Below, piece by piece: positions 5,773 through 13,574 of a stretch of 45,080 nt of DNA; the stretch's first letter is position 1; every line of letters starts with the position of its first letter. The translations under genes and the position numbers were made by a program. The notes beneath the pieces were generated by a model, which worked only from the letters and a program-made list of their open reading frames with translations, did not search any database and was not told the DNA's origin. The DNA is from JBPCOI01 sp051000395 (lineage in GTDB: Bacteria; Actinomycetota; Actinomycetes; Mycobacteriales; Jatrophihabitantaceae): assembly GCA_051000395.1 (NCBI GenBank), contig JBPCOI010000058.1, positions 1-45,080 on the forward strand, given 5' to 3'.

Positions 5773-8565
5773 GTGCCCAGCCGTGCGCGCATCGGTCGCC
5801 TGATCGTTTCGGACCTTCGGCACCGGCCGCGCCGAGCTTGGGCACTGGCTTCAGGCCTCTTGGTGGCAGCAGTCAGCTTTGTGCTGCTGACTGCCGCCGT
5901 CGGGGCCAGCCAAGCGCGGGTGCAGGGGACGGTGCGCTCGAACTTCCGTGCTGCGTACGACTTGCGTGCTGCGTACGACTTGTTGGTACGGCCTGCTGAC
6001 ACGACGTCGGCGCTGGAGCGACAACATGACCTGGTGCCGGACAACTTCGGCAGCGGTCTGTTCGGTGGGATCTCGCTGACGCAGTACCGCCGCATCGGGC
6101 ACATCGCCGGAGTCCGCGTGGCGGCACCGGTAGCCAATCTCGGCTATGTCTTGGTGGATGTCACGATCAACGTGCCGGTCAACACGTATTTGAACGCCAA
6201 TGCCGTGCAACTGTTCCGGGTGAGCACGGACGATGTCGCGCAGCGTGGACTGTCCAGCTATCCCGGCGAGCGGGACTACATCTACTACACCCGAGCGAAC
6301 GCGTTCAGCGAGGATCGTGGGGGTGGCAACTTCAAGGAGCACACCGCGATGGGTCCGCTGGACACCTGCGACAGCTTCGCCAGCCAAACTCAACCGTCCG
6401 GTCCGTTTGACAGCAGGGACTTCGGCCAGCTTGCCTGCTTCGCGGCCAAGTCGCCTCGCGTGCGCTCGGTCGTGTCTGACTTTCCTGCTGGGATGGTCGG
6501 AGTGCCCATCGTGCGGCAATACCCGCTGCTACTCAGCGCCATCGACCCGGTGCAGGAGGCCAGGCTCGTCGGCCTCGATCATGCGATCACGGTCGGCCGC
6601 TACCTGCAGGCCAACGAGTCCGCGCGGCTCGCGCCGCTGAAGTTGGGGACGACCAATTCGCACATCCGCACAGTGCCGGTGATCGCGGACTCGACCACCT
6701 ATCTCGACGACGTGCTGCACATTCAAATTCAACGGTTCCCCGTCCTCGCTCCCGCGGCGGTGCCAGCTGTCCTCGCATCGACCAGAGCGCGCAGCTATCT
6801 GGAATCGCTTCGCGGACAGACGATTGCCCAGCAGGCGCGATCAGCGGGTTCGGACTACGCCGCACTGCTGCAGACCTATCGGCACGCGCCGACCGAGGCC
6901 GGGATCCCGAGTTTCAGCGAGTACCGCCAGGCTGGTCCCATCCGCTATCAGCAAGGGCCCCACGGCCTTTCACCCGAATCCACGACGAATCCCGTGTCGG
7001 TGTGGAACACCCAACTCGGTGGCTTCAGCCTCGTGCCCGCGGCGAACGCGGACACTGCCTTCCGGAAACTCACCCTCTTCCTGGGCACGAACCGCGGCAC
7101 CGACCCGTGGCCGACGCCGACAGTGCAGATCGTCGGCCAGTTCGACCCAGGCCGGCTGACAGGGCAGCGCGAAGCCAGTCGGGTGCCGCTGGAGACCTAC
7201 TTTCCACCGCAGGTCACCGGTACGGACGCCGCCAGCCGCGCGGCGCTGCACGATCAACCGCTGCTACCGGATGCCAACCTCGCCGGGTACCTCTCTCAGC
7301 CGCCCGCGCTCCTCACCACGCTGAACGCAGCCCAGGCGTTCTGGAGTACCGCCACCTATGCCAACGCGTCCAAGTCGCCGATCAGCTATATCCGCGTCCG
7401 GGTCGCCGGCGTGAGCGGCCCGGACCCGGTCAGCCTGGCACGGCTCGACGCCGTAGCTACCGCGATCCACCAGCAGACCGGACTCACGGTGGACATCACG
7501 GCGGGCTCGTCGCCGCAGCCGCAGTCGATCGCGTTGCCTGCAGGCAAGTACGGCCGTCCAGCGTTGCGGGTGAGCGAGGGCTGGGTCTCCAAGGGGGTCG
7601 CAGTACGATTCCTGCACGCGATCGATCAGAAGAGCCTGCTGTTGTTCGTGCTCGTTCTCGTCGTCTGCCTCTTCTTTCTCACCAACGCGGCCGTAGCCGC
7701 CGAACGCGCCCGCCGTGTCGATCTCGGAGTGTTGTCCTGTCTCGGCTGGTCGCGTCGCTGCTTGTTCGGATATGTGCTGGGCCAGCAGGCGGCGATCGGC
7801 GTGCTCGCCGGCATTGCCGGCACAACGGTTGCGGCCCTGCTCACCACCCTTCTGAATCTGCGAGTTGATCCTTGGCGGCTGGCGTTGATCACACCGGTGG
7901 CTGTGGTCCTCGCCTGCGCGGCCGGGCTGTTCGCGGCGCTACGTGCCGCCCGTGCGGAGCCGCTCAAGGCGGTGGCGGCACCGGTCGCGCGGCTGCGACG
8001 AGTGCGCCGGGTCCGCTCGCTGTTCGGCATGGCGGCAGCGAATGTGCGTCGCATGCCCGGCCGCAGTATCACCGGCGCCGCGGCGCTGTTCGTGGCGGTC
8101 GCGGCGCTGACGATCCTCCTCGGCGCGACGATCGCGTTCCAGGGTTCCCTGGTCGGCAGCGTGCTCGGTAACGCAGTGTCACTTCAAGTCCGCGGTGTCG
8201 ACTATCTGGCGGTTGCCCTGATGCTCGTATTGGCCGATCTGTCGTTGGCCGACGTCGTCTACCTCAACCTCACCGAGCGGGGCGACGAATTCGCGACGTT
8301 GAGCGCCACGGGCTGGCAGATCGCGCAGTTGCGCACGCTGCTGGGGCTCGAAGGTCTGCTCATCGCAGCGACGGGCAGCATCCTCGGTGCAGCGGCCGGC
8401 GTCGGCGTGGTCGCGATTGTGTTTCCCGCGTCGATCGGCGCTGTTGGTGTCGCTGCTGTCGCTTCGGCGGCACTCGCGATCGTGACCTCGACACTCGTGA
8501 TGCTCATCCCCATCAGCCAGATGGCGAGGCGCACACCGGCGACCCAGCTTGTTAGCGCGGAATAG
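5773..8565 (+). CDS. Large FtsX/MacB-type ABC transporter permease
   Basis: A 930-residue membrane protein. One transmembrane helix lies at about 24-47, then an extracytoplasmic region to about 615, then a three-helix FtsX core (SLLLFVLVLVVCLFFL, IGVLAGIAGTTVAALL, ALITPVAVVLACAAGLFAAL). After an arginine-rich cytoplasmic loop a second half follows with about four helices. The AARAEPLKAV segment after the third core helix is typical of MacB/LolCE permeases. GTG 5773 starts three bases after the miniprotein stop, so it is operonic with it. The ATPase gene converges from the other side. An 18-bp in-frame tandem duplication doubles the RAAYDL segment near residues 59-70. Similar long permeases accompany lactococcin-972-type bacteriocins; that parallel is inference. 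Confidence 0.88.
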   Translation: MPSRARIGRLIVSDLRHRPRRAWALASGLLVAAVSFVLLTAAVGASQARVQGTVRSNFRAAYDLRAAYDLLVRPADTTSALERQHDLVPDNFGSGLFGGISLTQYRRIGHIAGVRVAAPVANLGYVLVDVTINVPVNTYLNANAVQLFRVSTDDVAQRGLSSYPGERDYIYYTRANAFSEDRGGGNFKEHTAMGPLDTCDSFASQTQPSGPFDSRDFGQLACFAAKSPRVRSVVSDFPAGMVGVPIVRQYPLLLSAIDPVQEARLVGLDHAITVGRYLQANESARLAPLKLGTTNSHIRTVPVIADSTTYLDDVLHIQIQRFPVLAPAAVPAVLASTRARSYLESLRGQTIAQQARSAGSDYAALLQTYRHAPTEAGIPSFSEYRQAGPIRYQQGPHGLSPESTTNPVSVWNTQLGGFSLVPAANADTAFRKLTLFLGTNRGTDPWPTPTVQIVGQFDPGRLTGQREASRVPLETYFPPQVTGTDAASRAALHDQPLLPDANLAGYLSQPPALLTTLNAAQAFWSTATYANASKSPISYIRVRVAGVSGPDPVSLARLDAVATAIHQQTGLTVDITAGSSPQPQSIALPAGKYGRPALRVSEGWVSKGVAVRFLHAIDQKSLLLFVLVLVVCLFFLTNAAVAAERARRVDLGVLSCLGWSRRCLFGYVLGQQAAIGVLAGIAGTTVAALLTTLLNLRVDPWRLALITPVAVVLACAAGLFAALRAARAEPLKAVAAPVARLRRVRRVRSLFGMAAANVRRMPGRSITGAAALFVAVAALTILLGATIAFQGSLVGSVLGNAVSLQVRGVDYLAVALMLVLADLSLADVVYLNLTERGDEFATLSATGWQIAQLRTLLGLEGLLIAATGSILGAAAGVGVVAIVFPASIGAVGVAAVASAALAIVTSTLVMLIPISQMARRTPATQLVSAE
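5947..5982 (+). repeat. 18-bp perfect tandem duplication inside the FtsX gene
   Basis: Two adjacent identical 18-mers (5947-5964 and 5965-5982) encode RAAYDL twice without shifting the frame. Perfect identity suggests a recent slippage duplication or an assembly/strain variant. Confidence 0.9.
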
Positions 8566-8576
8566 AAGCCTCCGAA

Positions 8577-9341
8577 CTATCCATCTGCTCTTAGCCGGCT
8601 GATGCGTTCCAGCACGGCGTTCGGGTCTGTGTGCCGCGGGATCGCGATGTCATCGACCAGACGTCCATCGGCCAACCGCACAACGCGCTCGCACCGCGAG
8701 GCCACCGTCATGTCATGGGTTGCCAGCACGACCGTCATCCCGCGTTCGGCACGGATGCGCAGAACCAGGTCCACGACATCCTCGCCCGTGGCCGAGTCGA
8801 GGTTGCCGGTGGGCTCGTCGGCAAGCAGAAGTCGCGGCTCGTTGATCAGCGCGCGGGCGACGGCGACCCGCTGTTGTTCGCCGCCCGAGAGCTGTCCGGG
8901 TAGCGCGCCCGCACGGTCGGCCAATCCAACCTCGGCCAGCAACTCGCGCGCTCGCTGGTCCTTGTCGAATTCGGTCCGGTACGGCAGCACCGGGGCAAGC
9001 ACATTGTCTACGGCAGAGAGCGCCGGCAGCAGCAGGAATCGTTGAAACACGAATCCCACCGTGCGCCGATACTCGACCAGCTGTCTGCGGGGAAGCGCAG
9101 TGATGTCCTGTCCATCCACGACGATGCTGCCGACGTCGACTCGGTCCATCGCCCCTAGCAGGTGTAGCAGCGTGGACTTGCCCGAGCCCGAGGGACCACA
9201 CAGCGCAATCGCAGAGCCGGCGCATACGTCCAGGTCGAGGGCGTCCACTGCGGTTACTGGGTTCGCATCCGACTTGTACACGCGGGTCACGCCGCGGGCC
9301 CGGAAGTCTCCGCGCTTGCCTTCGCCGATGTGCTCGGCCAC
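8577..9341 (-). CDS. ABC transporter ATP-binding protein, LolD/MacB type
   Basis: A 254-residue nucleotide-binding subunit. Walker A is GPSGSGKST (49-57), the Q-loop glutamine is Q100 in GFVFQRF, signature LSGGEQQRV begins at 151, Walker B LLLADEP at 171-177, and the switch histidine is H209 in ATHD. All catalytic residues are intact. The GTG start is at 9339-9341. It converges with the FtsX gene (11 bp between stops) and diverges from PadR across a 110-bp region holding a palindromic operator, so it is likely the gene under PadR control. It is inferred to pair with the permease at 5773-8565, the only neighbouring FtsX protein without its own ATPase. Confidence 0.93.
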   Translation of the reverse strand: MAEHIGEGKRGDFRARGVTRVYKSDANPVTAVDALDLDVCAGSAIALCGPSGSGKSTLLHLLGAMDRVDVGSIVVDGQDITALPRRQLVEYRRTVGFVFQRFLLLPALSAVDNVLAPVLPYRTEFDKDQRARELLAEVGLADRAGALPGQLSGGEQQRVAVARALINEPRLLLADEPTGNLDSATGEDVVDLVLRIRAERGMTVVLATHDMTVASRCERVVRLADGRLVDDIAIPRHTDPNAVLERISRLRADG

Positions 9342-9361
9342 GACTCACCCGCCCTTCGCCT

Positions 9362-9396
9362 TACCTTGTGACAAGGTAGCAGGGGACATGTGACAA
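9362..9396. promoter_or_regulatory. Probable PadR operator between the ATPase and padR-like genes
   Basis: TACCTTGT-G-ACAAGGTA (9362-9378) is a perfect inverted repeat with 8-bp arms around one base. The core TGTGACAA recurs at 9389-9396, 22 bp (about two helical turns) from its first copy at 9367-9374. The location in the divergent gap next to a PadR gene fits autoregulation plus control of the ATPase. Confidence 0.65.
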
Positions 9397-9451
9397 AATC
9401 AGCTATCTGCCACACGCACCCCCGCGCTACACCGAGTTCGGTTGGTCCGAC

Positions 9452-10051
9452 ATGCCGATCCATCACGCTGTACTCGCCCTGCTCACCGAAGGCGACAGTT
9501 ACGGCTATGAGCTGAAGTCTCGTTTCGAAAGCGTGATCGGGCCGCAGTGGGGGAGTCTGAACATCGGGCACGTCTACCAGGTGCTCGACCGCCTCGTGCG
9601 CGATGAATACGCCACCCGCGAACGTATCGAACAGGACAGCAGGCCCGACAAGAATCTGTATCGGATCACCGAGGCCGGCCGCACCGAGCTGCAGCAATGG
9701 ATGGCCAGCCAACACGTCCGAAACAGTGGATACCGCGACGAGCTGTTCCTCAAGATGTTCGCGGCGGCCAGGCTGGGCCGCGACGCGTTGCGCACAGTCG
9801 TCGGCGCCCAACGGCAGGGCTATCTCGGCGAACTCGCCGCACTCGGCGAGCTACGCAAGCAGCACAAGAAGGACGAGCTCGTCAGCCTACTCATCGAGAG
9901 CGCCGTGCTGCACACTCAGGCCGACCTGAAGATCACAGATATGGCTGAGCGGCGGCTGGCTGGGGCGGCTGAACGATCGATGGACGCAAGCGTCGACCGC
10001 AAGAGCCGCCACGCCCCGCGCGATCCTGCGATCCGGGACCAGAGCGCCTGA
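9452..10051 (+). CDS. PadR family transcriptional regulator
   Basis: A 199-residue DNA-binding repressor of the PadR family, subfamily with a long C-terminal effector/dimerisation region. The N-terminal winged helix reads HHAVLALLTEGDSYGYELKSRF, then GHVYQVLDRLVRDEYATRE, and the wing/recognition end YRITEAGRTELQQW. Residues 90-165 are helical with many Leu and charged residues. ATG 9452 gives the canonical M-x-I-x-x-A-V-L-A-L-L start. It ends three bases before the attR-like repeat, making it the last gene of the tRNA-flanked block. The effector is unknown. Confidence 0.92.
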   Translation: MPIHHAVLALLTEGDSYGYELKSRFESVIGPQWGSLNIGHVYQVLDRLVRDEYATRERIEQDSRPDKNLYRITEAGRTELQQWMASQHVRNSGYRDELFLKMFAAARLGRDALRTVVGAQRQGYLGELAALGELRKQHKKDELVSLLIESAVLHTQADLKITDMAERRLAGAAERSMDASVDRKSRHAPRDPAIRDQSA

Positions 10052-10054
10052 TTC

Positions 10055-10079
10055 TTTGATCCCAGCAGCGTCCACCGCA
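10055..10079 (+). repeat. attR-like copy of the tRNA-Val 3' end
   Basis: It matches 3941-3965 at 23 of 25 positions, including 13 identical bases GATCCCAGCAGCG and then CCACCGCA. The rest of a tRNA is absent, so this is not a second tRNA gene but the far boundary of an inserted segment. Confidence 0.7.
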
Positions 10080-10102
10080 GAGCCCGCCGGGCGGCAGCGC
10101 GG

Positions 10103-10453
10103 TTAGCCGGGTGCGCCGTCTTCGGGCTCGCCCTTGCCGATGTTGCGCCGCTGCTCCTCGGCGCGGGCCCGCAAGCTGGCGAGGAACTCCTCGTCGTCGT
10201 CGGGATTGGTTGCCGCGCCGCGCCGCGACGGGTGGCGGGCGCTGCGGTCGCCGGCCTCGGCTCGCGGCACCCACGGGCGCCCGGCGACGAGCCAGACGAT
10301 CGAGCCAACCGCGGCGAGCAGCAGCACGATCAGCAGCCAGAGGATCTTGGGAAGGTTGCGGCACTGCGGCGCCGGCGTGGTGATCACGTCGATGATGCAG
10401 AAGATCCAGACGCCCAGCATCAGCAAGCCGAAGAAGCCGTCGAACAGCACCAT
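10103..10453 (-). CDS. PLDc_N domain small membrane protein
   Basis: A 116-residue membrane protein. Two transmembrane helices (about residues 3-23 and 36-57) are separated by a short loop. LPKILWLLIVLLLAAVGSIVWLVAGRP is the recognisable phospholipase D nuclease N-terminal (PLDc_N) pattern, a small widespread domain usually found without any nuclease. The C-terminal half is charged and probably cytoplasmic, with EEFLASLRARAEEQRR helical. The ATG at 10451-10453 is chosen; GGGAAG lies upstream. It diverges from the Nif3 gene. Function is unknown. Confidence 0.78.
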   Translation of the reverse strand: MVLFDGFFGLLMLGVWIFCIIDVITTPAPQCRNLPKILWLLIVLLLAAVGSIVWLVAGRPWVPRAEAGDRSARHPSRRGAATNPDDDEEFLASLRARAEEQRRNIGKGEPEDGAPG

Positions 10454-10550
10454 CACGCACACTTCCCGTACCTGGACGCCGACCAGCGGTGGTCGGGCCA
10501 TCAGCCTACGTGTCCACGGCAGGCCCGCCGCGTCGCGATAGGTTCGCAGG

Positions 10551-11708
10551 GTGCCGCGGCTCGCCGATCTCATCGCCGTCCTGGACGAGTGGTTCGATCC
10601 GCGCTGGGCGCAGCCCTGGGACGCGGTGGGCCTGGTCTGTGGCGACCCCGACGAGCCGGTGGAGCGCGTGCTGCTCGCGGTGGACGCCGTGCCGGACACC
10701 GTCGCCGAGGCGCTTGCCTCGCGCGCGCAGCTGCTGCTCACCCACCATCCCCTGCTGCTGAGCGCGGTGCACGGGGTGCCCGCCGACGACCCCAAGGGCG
10801 CGCTGGTGCATCGCCTGATCCGCAACGGGGTCGCGCACTTCGTCGCGCACACCAACGCGGACGTCGCCGACCCGGGCGTTTCCGACGCGCTCGCGACACG
10901 GCTGGGACTGAACCGACTGCAGCCACTGGAGCCGCTGCCGGACGAGGAGCTGCACAAGCTCGTCGTCTTCGTGCCTACGCCGGACACGCCACGATTGATC
11001 GACGCTCTCGCCGCTGCGGGCGCGGGCGCCATCGGCGCCTACGAGCGATGCGCGTGGACGAGCGAGGGCACCGGCAGCTTCCGCCCGCTTCCGGGCGCCG
11101 ATCCCGCAGTCGGTCGCGTGGGACAGACCGCCGAGGTCGTCGAGACGCGCGTGGAGATGGTCGTACCGCGACACAACCTGACGGAGGTGCTCGCCGCCCT
11201 GCGGGCAGCACACCCGTACGAGGAGCCCGCCTTCGACGTGCTGAGGCAGGCGCCGCTGCCGTCGCGGCGGGGCACGGGGCGCATCGGCGAGCTGGCTACG
11301 CCGAGGACGCTGCGCGAATTCAGCGCGCACGCCGCCCGCGTGTTGCCCGCGACGGCATGGGGCGTGCGGGCCGCCGGTGATCCGCAGCGCCGAGTGCACA
11401 GCGTCGCCGTGTGCGGCGGTTCGGGCGGCTCGCTCATCGAGCGGGCGCGCAGCTGCGGGGCGGACGCGTTGCTCACGGCCGACCTCAGGCACCACCCCGC
11501 CGTCGAGGCTGTCACCGAGCACGGTGGTGACGGCATGGCGCTGGTGGATGCCGCGCACTGGGCGACCGAAGCGCCGTGGCTGGACGCGGTGGCGGTGCGG
11601 TTGCGTTCGCGTCTCGGCACTACGGTTGAGATCAGAGTCTCGCGCCGCGTCACCGACCCGTGGACGCTGCACGTCCCGTCTCCCGAATCGAGTCCCAGCA
11701 GCACGTGA
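10551..11708 (+). CDS. Nif3-like dinuclear metal centre protein
   Basis: A 385-residue cytoplasmic protein of the Nif3/YbgI family, which forms hexamers with a two-metal site; a GTP cyclohydrolase I type 2-like role has been proposed but the function is unsettled. The metal ligands are visible in QLLLTHHPLLL, VAHTNADVA, and DLRHHPAVEA with ALVDAAHWATE near the end. The inserted middle domain (HKLVVFVPTPDTP to HPYEEPAFDV) is the PII-like CutA1 insertion found in longer Nif3 proteins. The start is GTG 10551. It overlaps the zinc-ribbon gene by GTGA, heading a three-gene coupled operon conserved in actinobacteria. Confidence 0.92.
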   Translation: MPRLADLIAVLDEWFDPRWAQPWDAVGLVCGDPDEPVERVLLAVDAVPDTVAEALASRAQLLLTHHPLLLSAVHGVPADDPKGALVHRLIRNGVAHFVAHTNADVADPGVSDALATRLGLNRLQPLEPLPDEELHKLVVFVPTPDTPRLIDALAAAGAGAIGAYERCAWTSEGTGSFRPLPGADPAVGRVGQTAEVVETRVEMVVPRHNLTEVLAALRAAHPYEEPAFDVLRQAPLPSRRGTGRIGELATPRTLREFSAHAARVLPATAWGVRAAGDPQRRVHSVAVCGGSGGSLIERARSCGADALLTADLRHHPAVEAVTEHGGDGMALVDAAHWATEAPWLDAVAVRLRSRLGTTVEIRVSRRVTDPWTLHVPSPESSPSST

Positions 11709-12457
11709 CAAGCGCCGATGCCACCAGCTCAGCGGCGCAACTGCGCCTGCTCGACGTCCAGGCCGCCGACACCGCCCTCGCCCAACTGGCCCACCGGCGC
11801 CGCACACTACCCGAACTGGGCGAGATAGCCGACCGCGAGCGCTGCGCCGCCGCGCTGTACAACGACGTGATCGACACCGAGACGCAGGTGAGCGACCTCG
11901 CCACGGATCAGCGACGGCTGGAGAACGAGGTCGACACCGTCCGCTCCCGCGAGGCACGTGACGAACAGCGCCTGCGCGACGGCGGGCTGCCCGCCAAGGA
12001 ACTCGAGGGCCTGCAGCACGAGCTGACGAGCCTGGCGCGCCGGCAGTCCTCCCTCGAGGACGACCTGCTCGAGGTGATGGAGCAGCGCGAGCAGCTCGAC
12101 ACGACGCTGTTCTCGCTCGTGGCGCAGCGAGCCGCCCTCGATGCCGAGCGCGGCGGCCTCGAGACCACCCGCGACGCGGCCTTCGCGCAGATCGACGCCG
12201 CTGCCGCCCGGCACGCCGACGAGCGGGCGGCGATCGCGGCCGAGTTGCCCGCGGACTTGCTTGCCCTCTACGAGCGCGCGCGAGAGCACGGCGGCGGGAT
12301 CGGTGCGGCCATGTTGCGACAGCGTCGCTGCGAGGGCTGCCACATCGAGCTGTCGGGCAGCGAGCTCGCGGCGGTGCGACGCGCCGCGCCCGACACGGTG
12401 GTGCGCTGCGAGAACTGCCGCCGGATCCTGGTGCGCACCGCAGAATCCGGTCTGTGA
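11705..12457 (+). CDS. Coiled-coil protein with C4-type zinc ribbon (zf-RING_7)
   Basis: A 250-residue protein. Residues 10-185 form a long antiparallel coiled coil rich in Leu, Glu and Arg. The C-terminus has a zinc ribbon: RRCEGCHIELSGSEL, then VRCENCRRILVR (CxxC-x24-CxxC). GTG 11705 overlaps the Nif3 stop and its own stop overlaps the RNase H gene (GTGA), so it is the middle of a coupled trio. Helicobacter HP0958 is a structural relative; the actinobacterial role is unknown, possibly nucleic-acid binding. The corresponding M. tuberculosis gene is, from memory, Rv2229c. Confidence 0.88.
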   Translation: MTSADATSSAAQLRLLDVQAADTALAQLAHRRRTLPELGEIADRERCAAALYNDVIDTETQVSDLATDQRRLENEVDTVRSREARDEQRLRDGGLPAKELEGLQHELTSLARRQSSLEDDLLEVMEQREQLDTTLFSLVAQRAALDAERGGLETTRDAAFAQIDAAAARHADERAAIAAELPADLLALYERAREHGGGIGAAMLRQRRCEGCHIELSGSELAAVRRAAPDTVVRCENCRRILVRTAESGL

Positions 12458-13560
12458 CCGGCTTCGACCAGGTCGTCGTCGAGGCTGACGGCGGCTCGCG
12501 CGGCAACCCGGGACCGGCGGGATACGGCGCGGTCGTGCTCGACGCCGTGGACGGCGAAGTGCTCGCCGAACGCTCGGAGTCGATAGGTGTCCAGACGAAC
12601 AGCGTCGCCGAGTGCCGCGGGCTGCTGGCTGGGCTCGAAGCGGCCCGCGAGCTCGGTGCCCGCCGGGTCGCGGTACGGATGGACTCCAAGCTGGTCGTGG
12701 AGCAGATGAGCGGACGCTGGCAGGTCAAGCACCCTGCGATGCGCCCGCTCGCCCGGCAGGCCGCCGCGATGCGCTCGCACTTCGACGAGGTGAGTTTCGA
12801 GTGGATCCCGCGCGAGCGCAACCGGCACGCCGACCGCCTCGCCAACGAGGCGATGGACATCGCGGCAGGCAGGTCAGTGCGCCCGGCCGCCCGTCCGGTG
12901 GCCCAGGACAGCCCGGCACCGCGCGCGATGTGGACGCCTCCGGACGGCACGCCCACGCGGCTCGTCCTGGTGCGCCACGGCTCGACGGTGCACTCGCTGC
13001 AGCGGCGCTTCTCCGGCCGCAACGAGCTGGCACTCGACGAGGCGGGCGAGCGGCAGGTGGCGGCGCTTGCCGCGCGCGTAGCGTCCTTCGACGACGTCGC
13101 TGCCCTGCTCAGCTCGCCGCTGCGGCGCGCGCGCCAGAGCGCAGACGCCGTCGCAGCCGCGCTCGGCCTGCCGGTGACCGAAAGCGCGGAGCTGGCCGAG
13201 GTCGACTTCGGCGAGTGGGAGGGCCTGAGCTTCGCCGAGGCGCAGGCCGGCTATCCGGGCGAGGTCGCCGCCTGGCTCGCGTCGCCCGAGACCGCGCCAC
13301 CGGGCGGCGAGTCCTTCTCCGCACTTGCCCGACGAGTGCGCCGAGGCCGCGACGCGGCGATCGCGGCGCACCCGGGACGCACGATCGTCGCGCTCACCCA
13401 CGTGACGCCGATCAAGACGCTGATCCGCCTCGCCCTCGACGCCCCGCCGGTGAGCATGTTCCGGCTGAACCTGGACCCGGCGTCGGTGTCGATCGTGGAC
13501 TACTTCGCCGACGGCAACGCCTCGGTGCGACTGGTGAACGACACCAGCCACCTGAGCTGA
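12454..13560 (+). CDS. Bifunctional RNase HI / CobC-like acid phosphatase
   Basis: A 368-residue two-domain enzyme. The N-terminal RNase H domain (1-135) shows the catalytic acidic set in VEADGGSRGNPGPAGYG, NSVAECRGLLAGLE, VRMDSKLVV and ERNRHADRLANEA. It degrades the RNA strand of RNA-DNA hybrids. The C-terminal histidine-phosphatase domain (about 170-368) has LVLVRHGSTVH, SSPLRRARQSA, EVDFGEWEG and VALTHVTPIK; the homologous M. tuberculosis Rv2228c has alpha-ribazole phosphatase-like (CobC) activity. The start GTG 12454 overlaps the zinc-ribbon stop. A proline/alanine linker of about 35 residues joins the domains. Both active sites look intact. Confidence 0.93.
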   Translation: MTGFDQVVVEADGGSRGNPGPAGYGAVVLDAVDGEVLAERSESIGVQTNSVAECRGLLAGLEAARELGARRVAVRMDSKLVVEQMSGRWQVKHPAMRPLARQAAAMRSHFDEVSFEWIPRERNRHADRLANEAMDIAAGRSVRPAARPVAQDSPAPRAMWTPPDGTPTRLVLVRHGSTVHSLQRRFSGRNELALDEAGERQVAALAARVASFDDVAALLSSPLRRARQSADAVAAALGLPVTESAELAEVDFGEWEGLSFAEAQAGYPGEVAAWLASPETAPPGGESFSALARRVRRGRDAAIAAHPGRTIVALTHVTPIKTLIRLALDAPPVSMFRLNLDPASVSIVDYFADGNASVRLVNDTSHLS

Positions 13561-13574
13561 CCGCTCGCGAGCCG

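Noticed and set aside
10055..10079. Possible second tRNA gene
   Set aside because: Only the T-loop-to-acceptor 3' half is present; no D or anticodon arm precedes it.
10506..13022. 838-residue minus-strand open frame opposite Nif3, zinc ribbon and RNase H
   Set aside because: Three well-recognised, coupled genes occupy the plus strand; the minus frame is Arg/Ser/Pro-rich with no domain.
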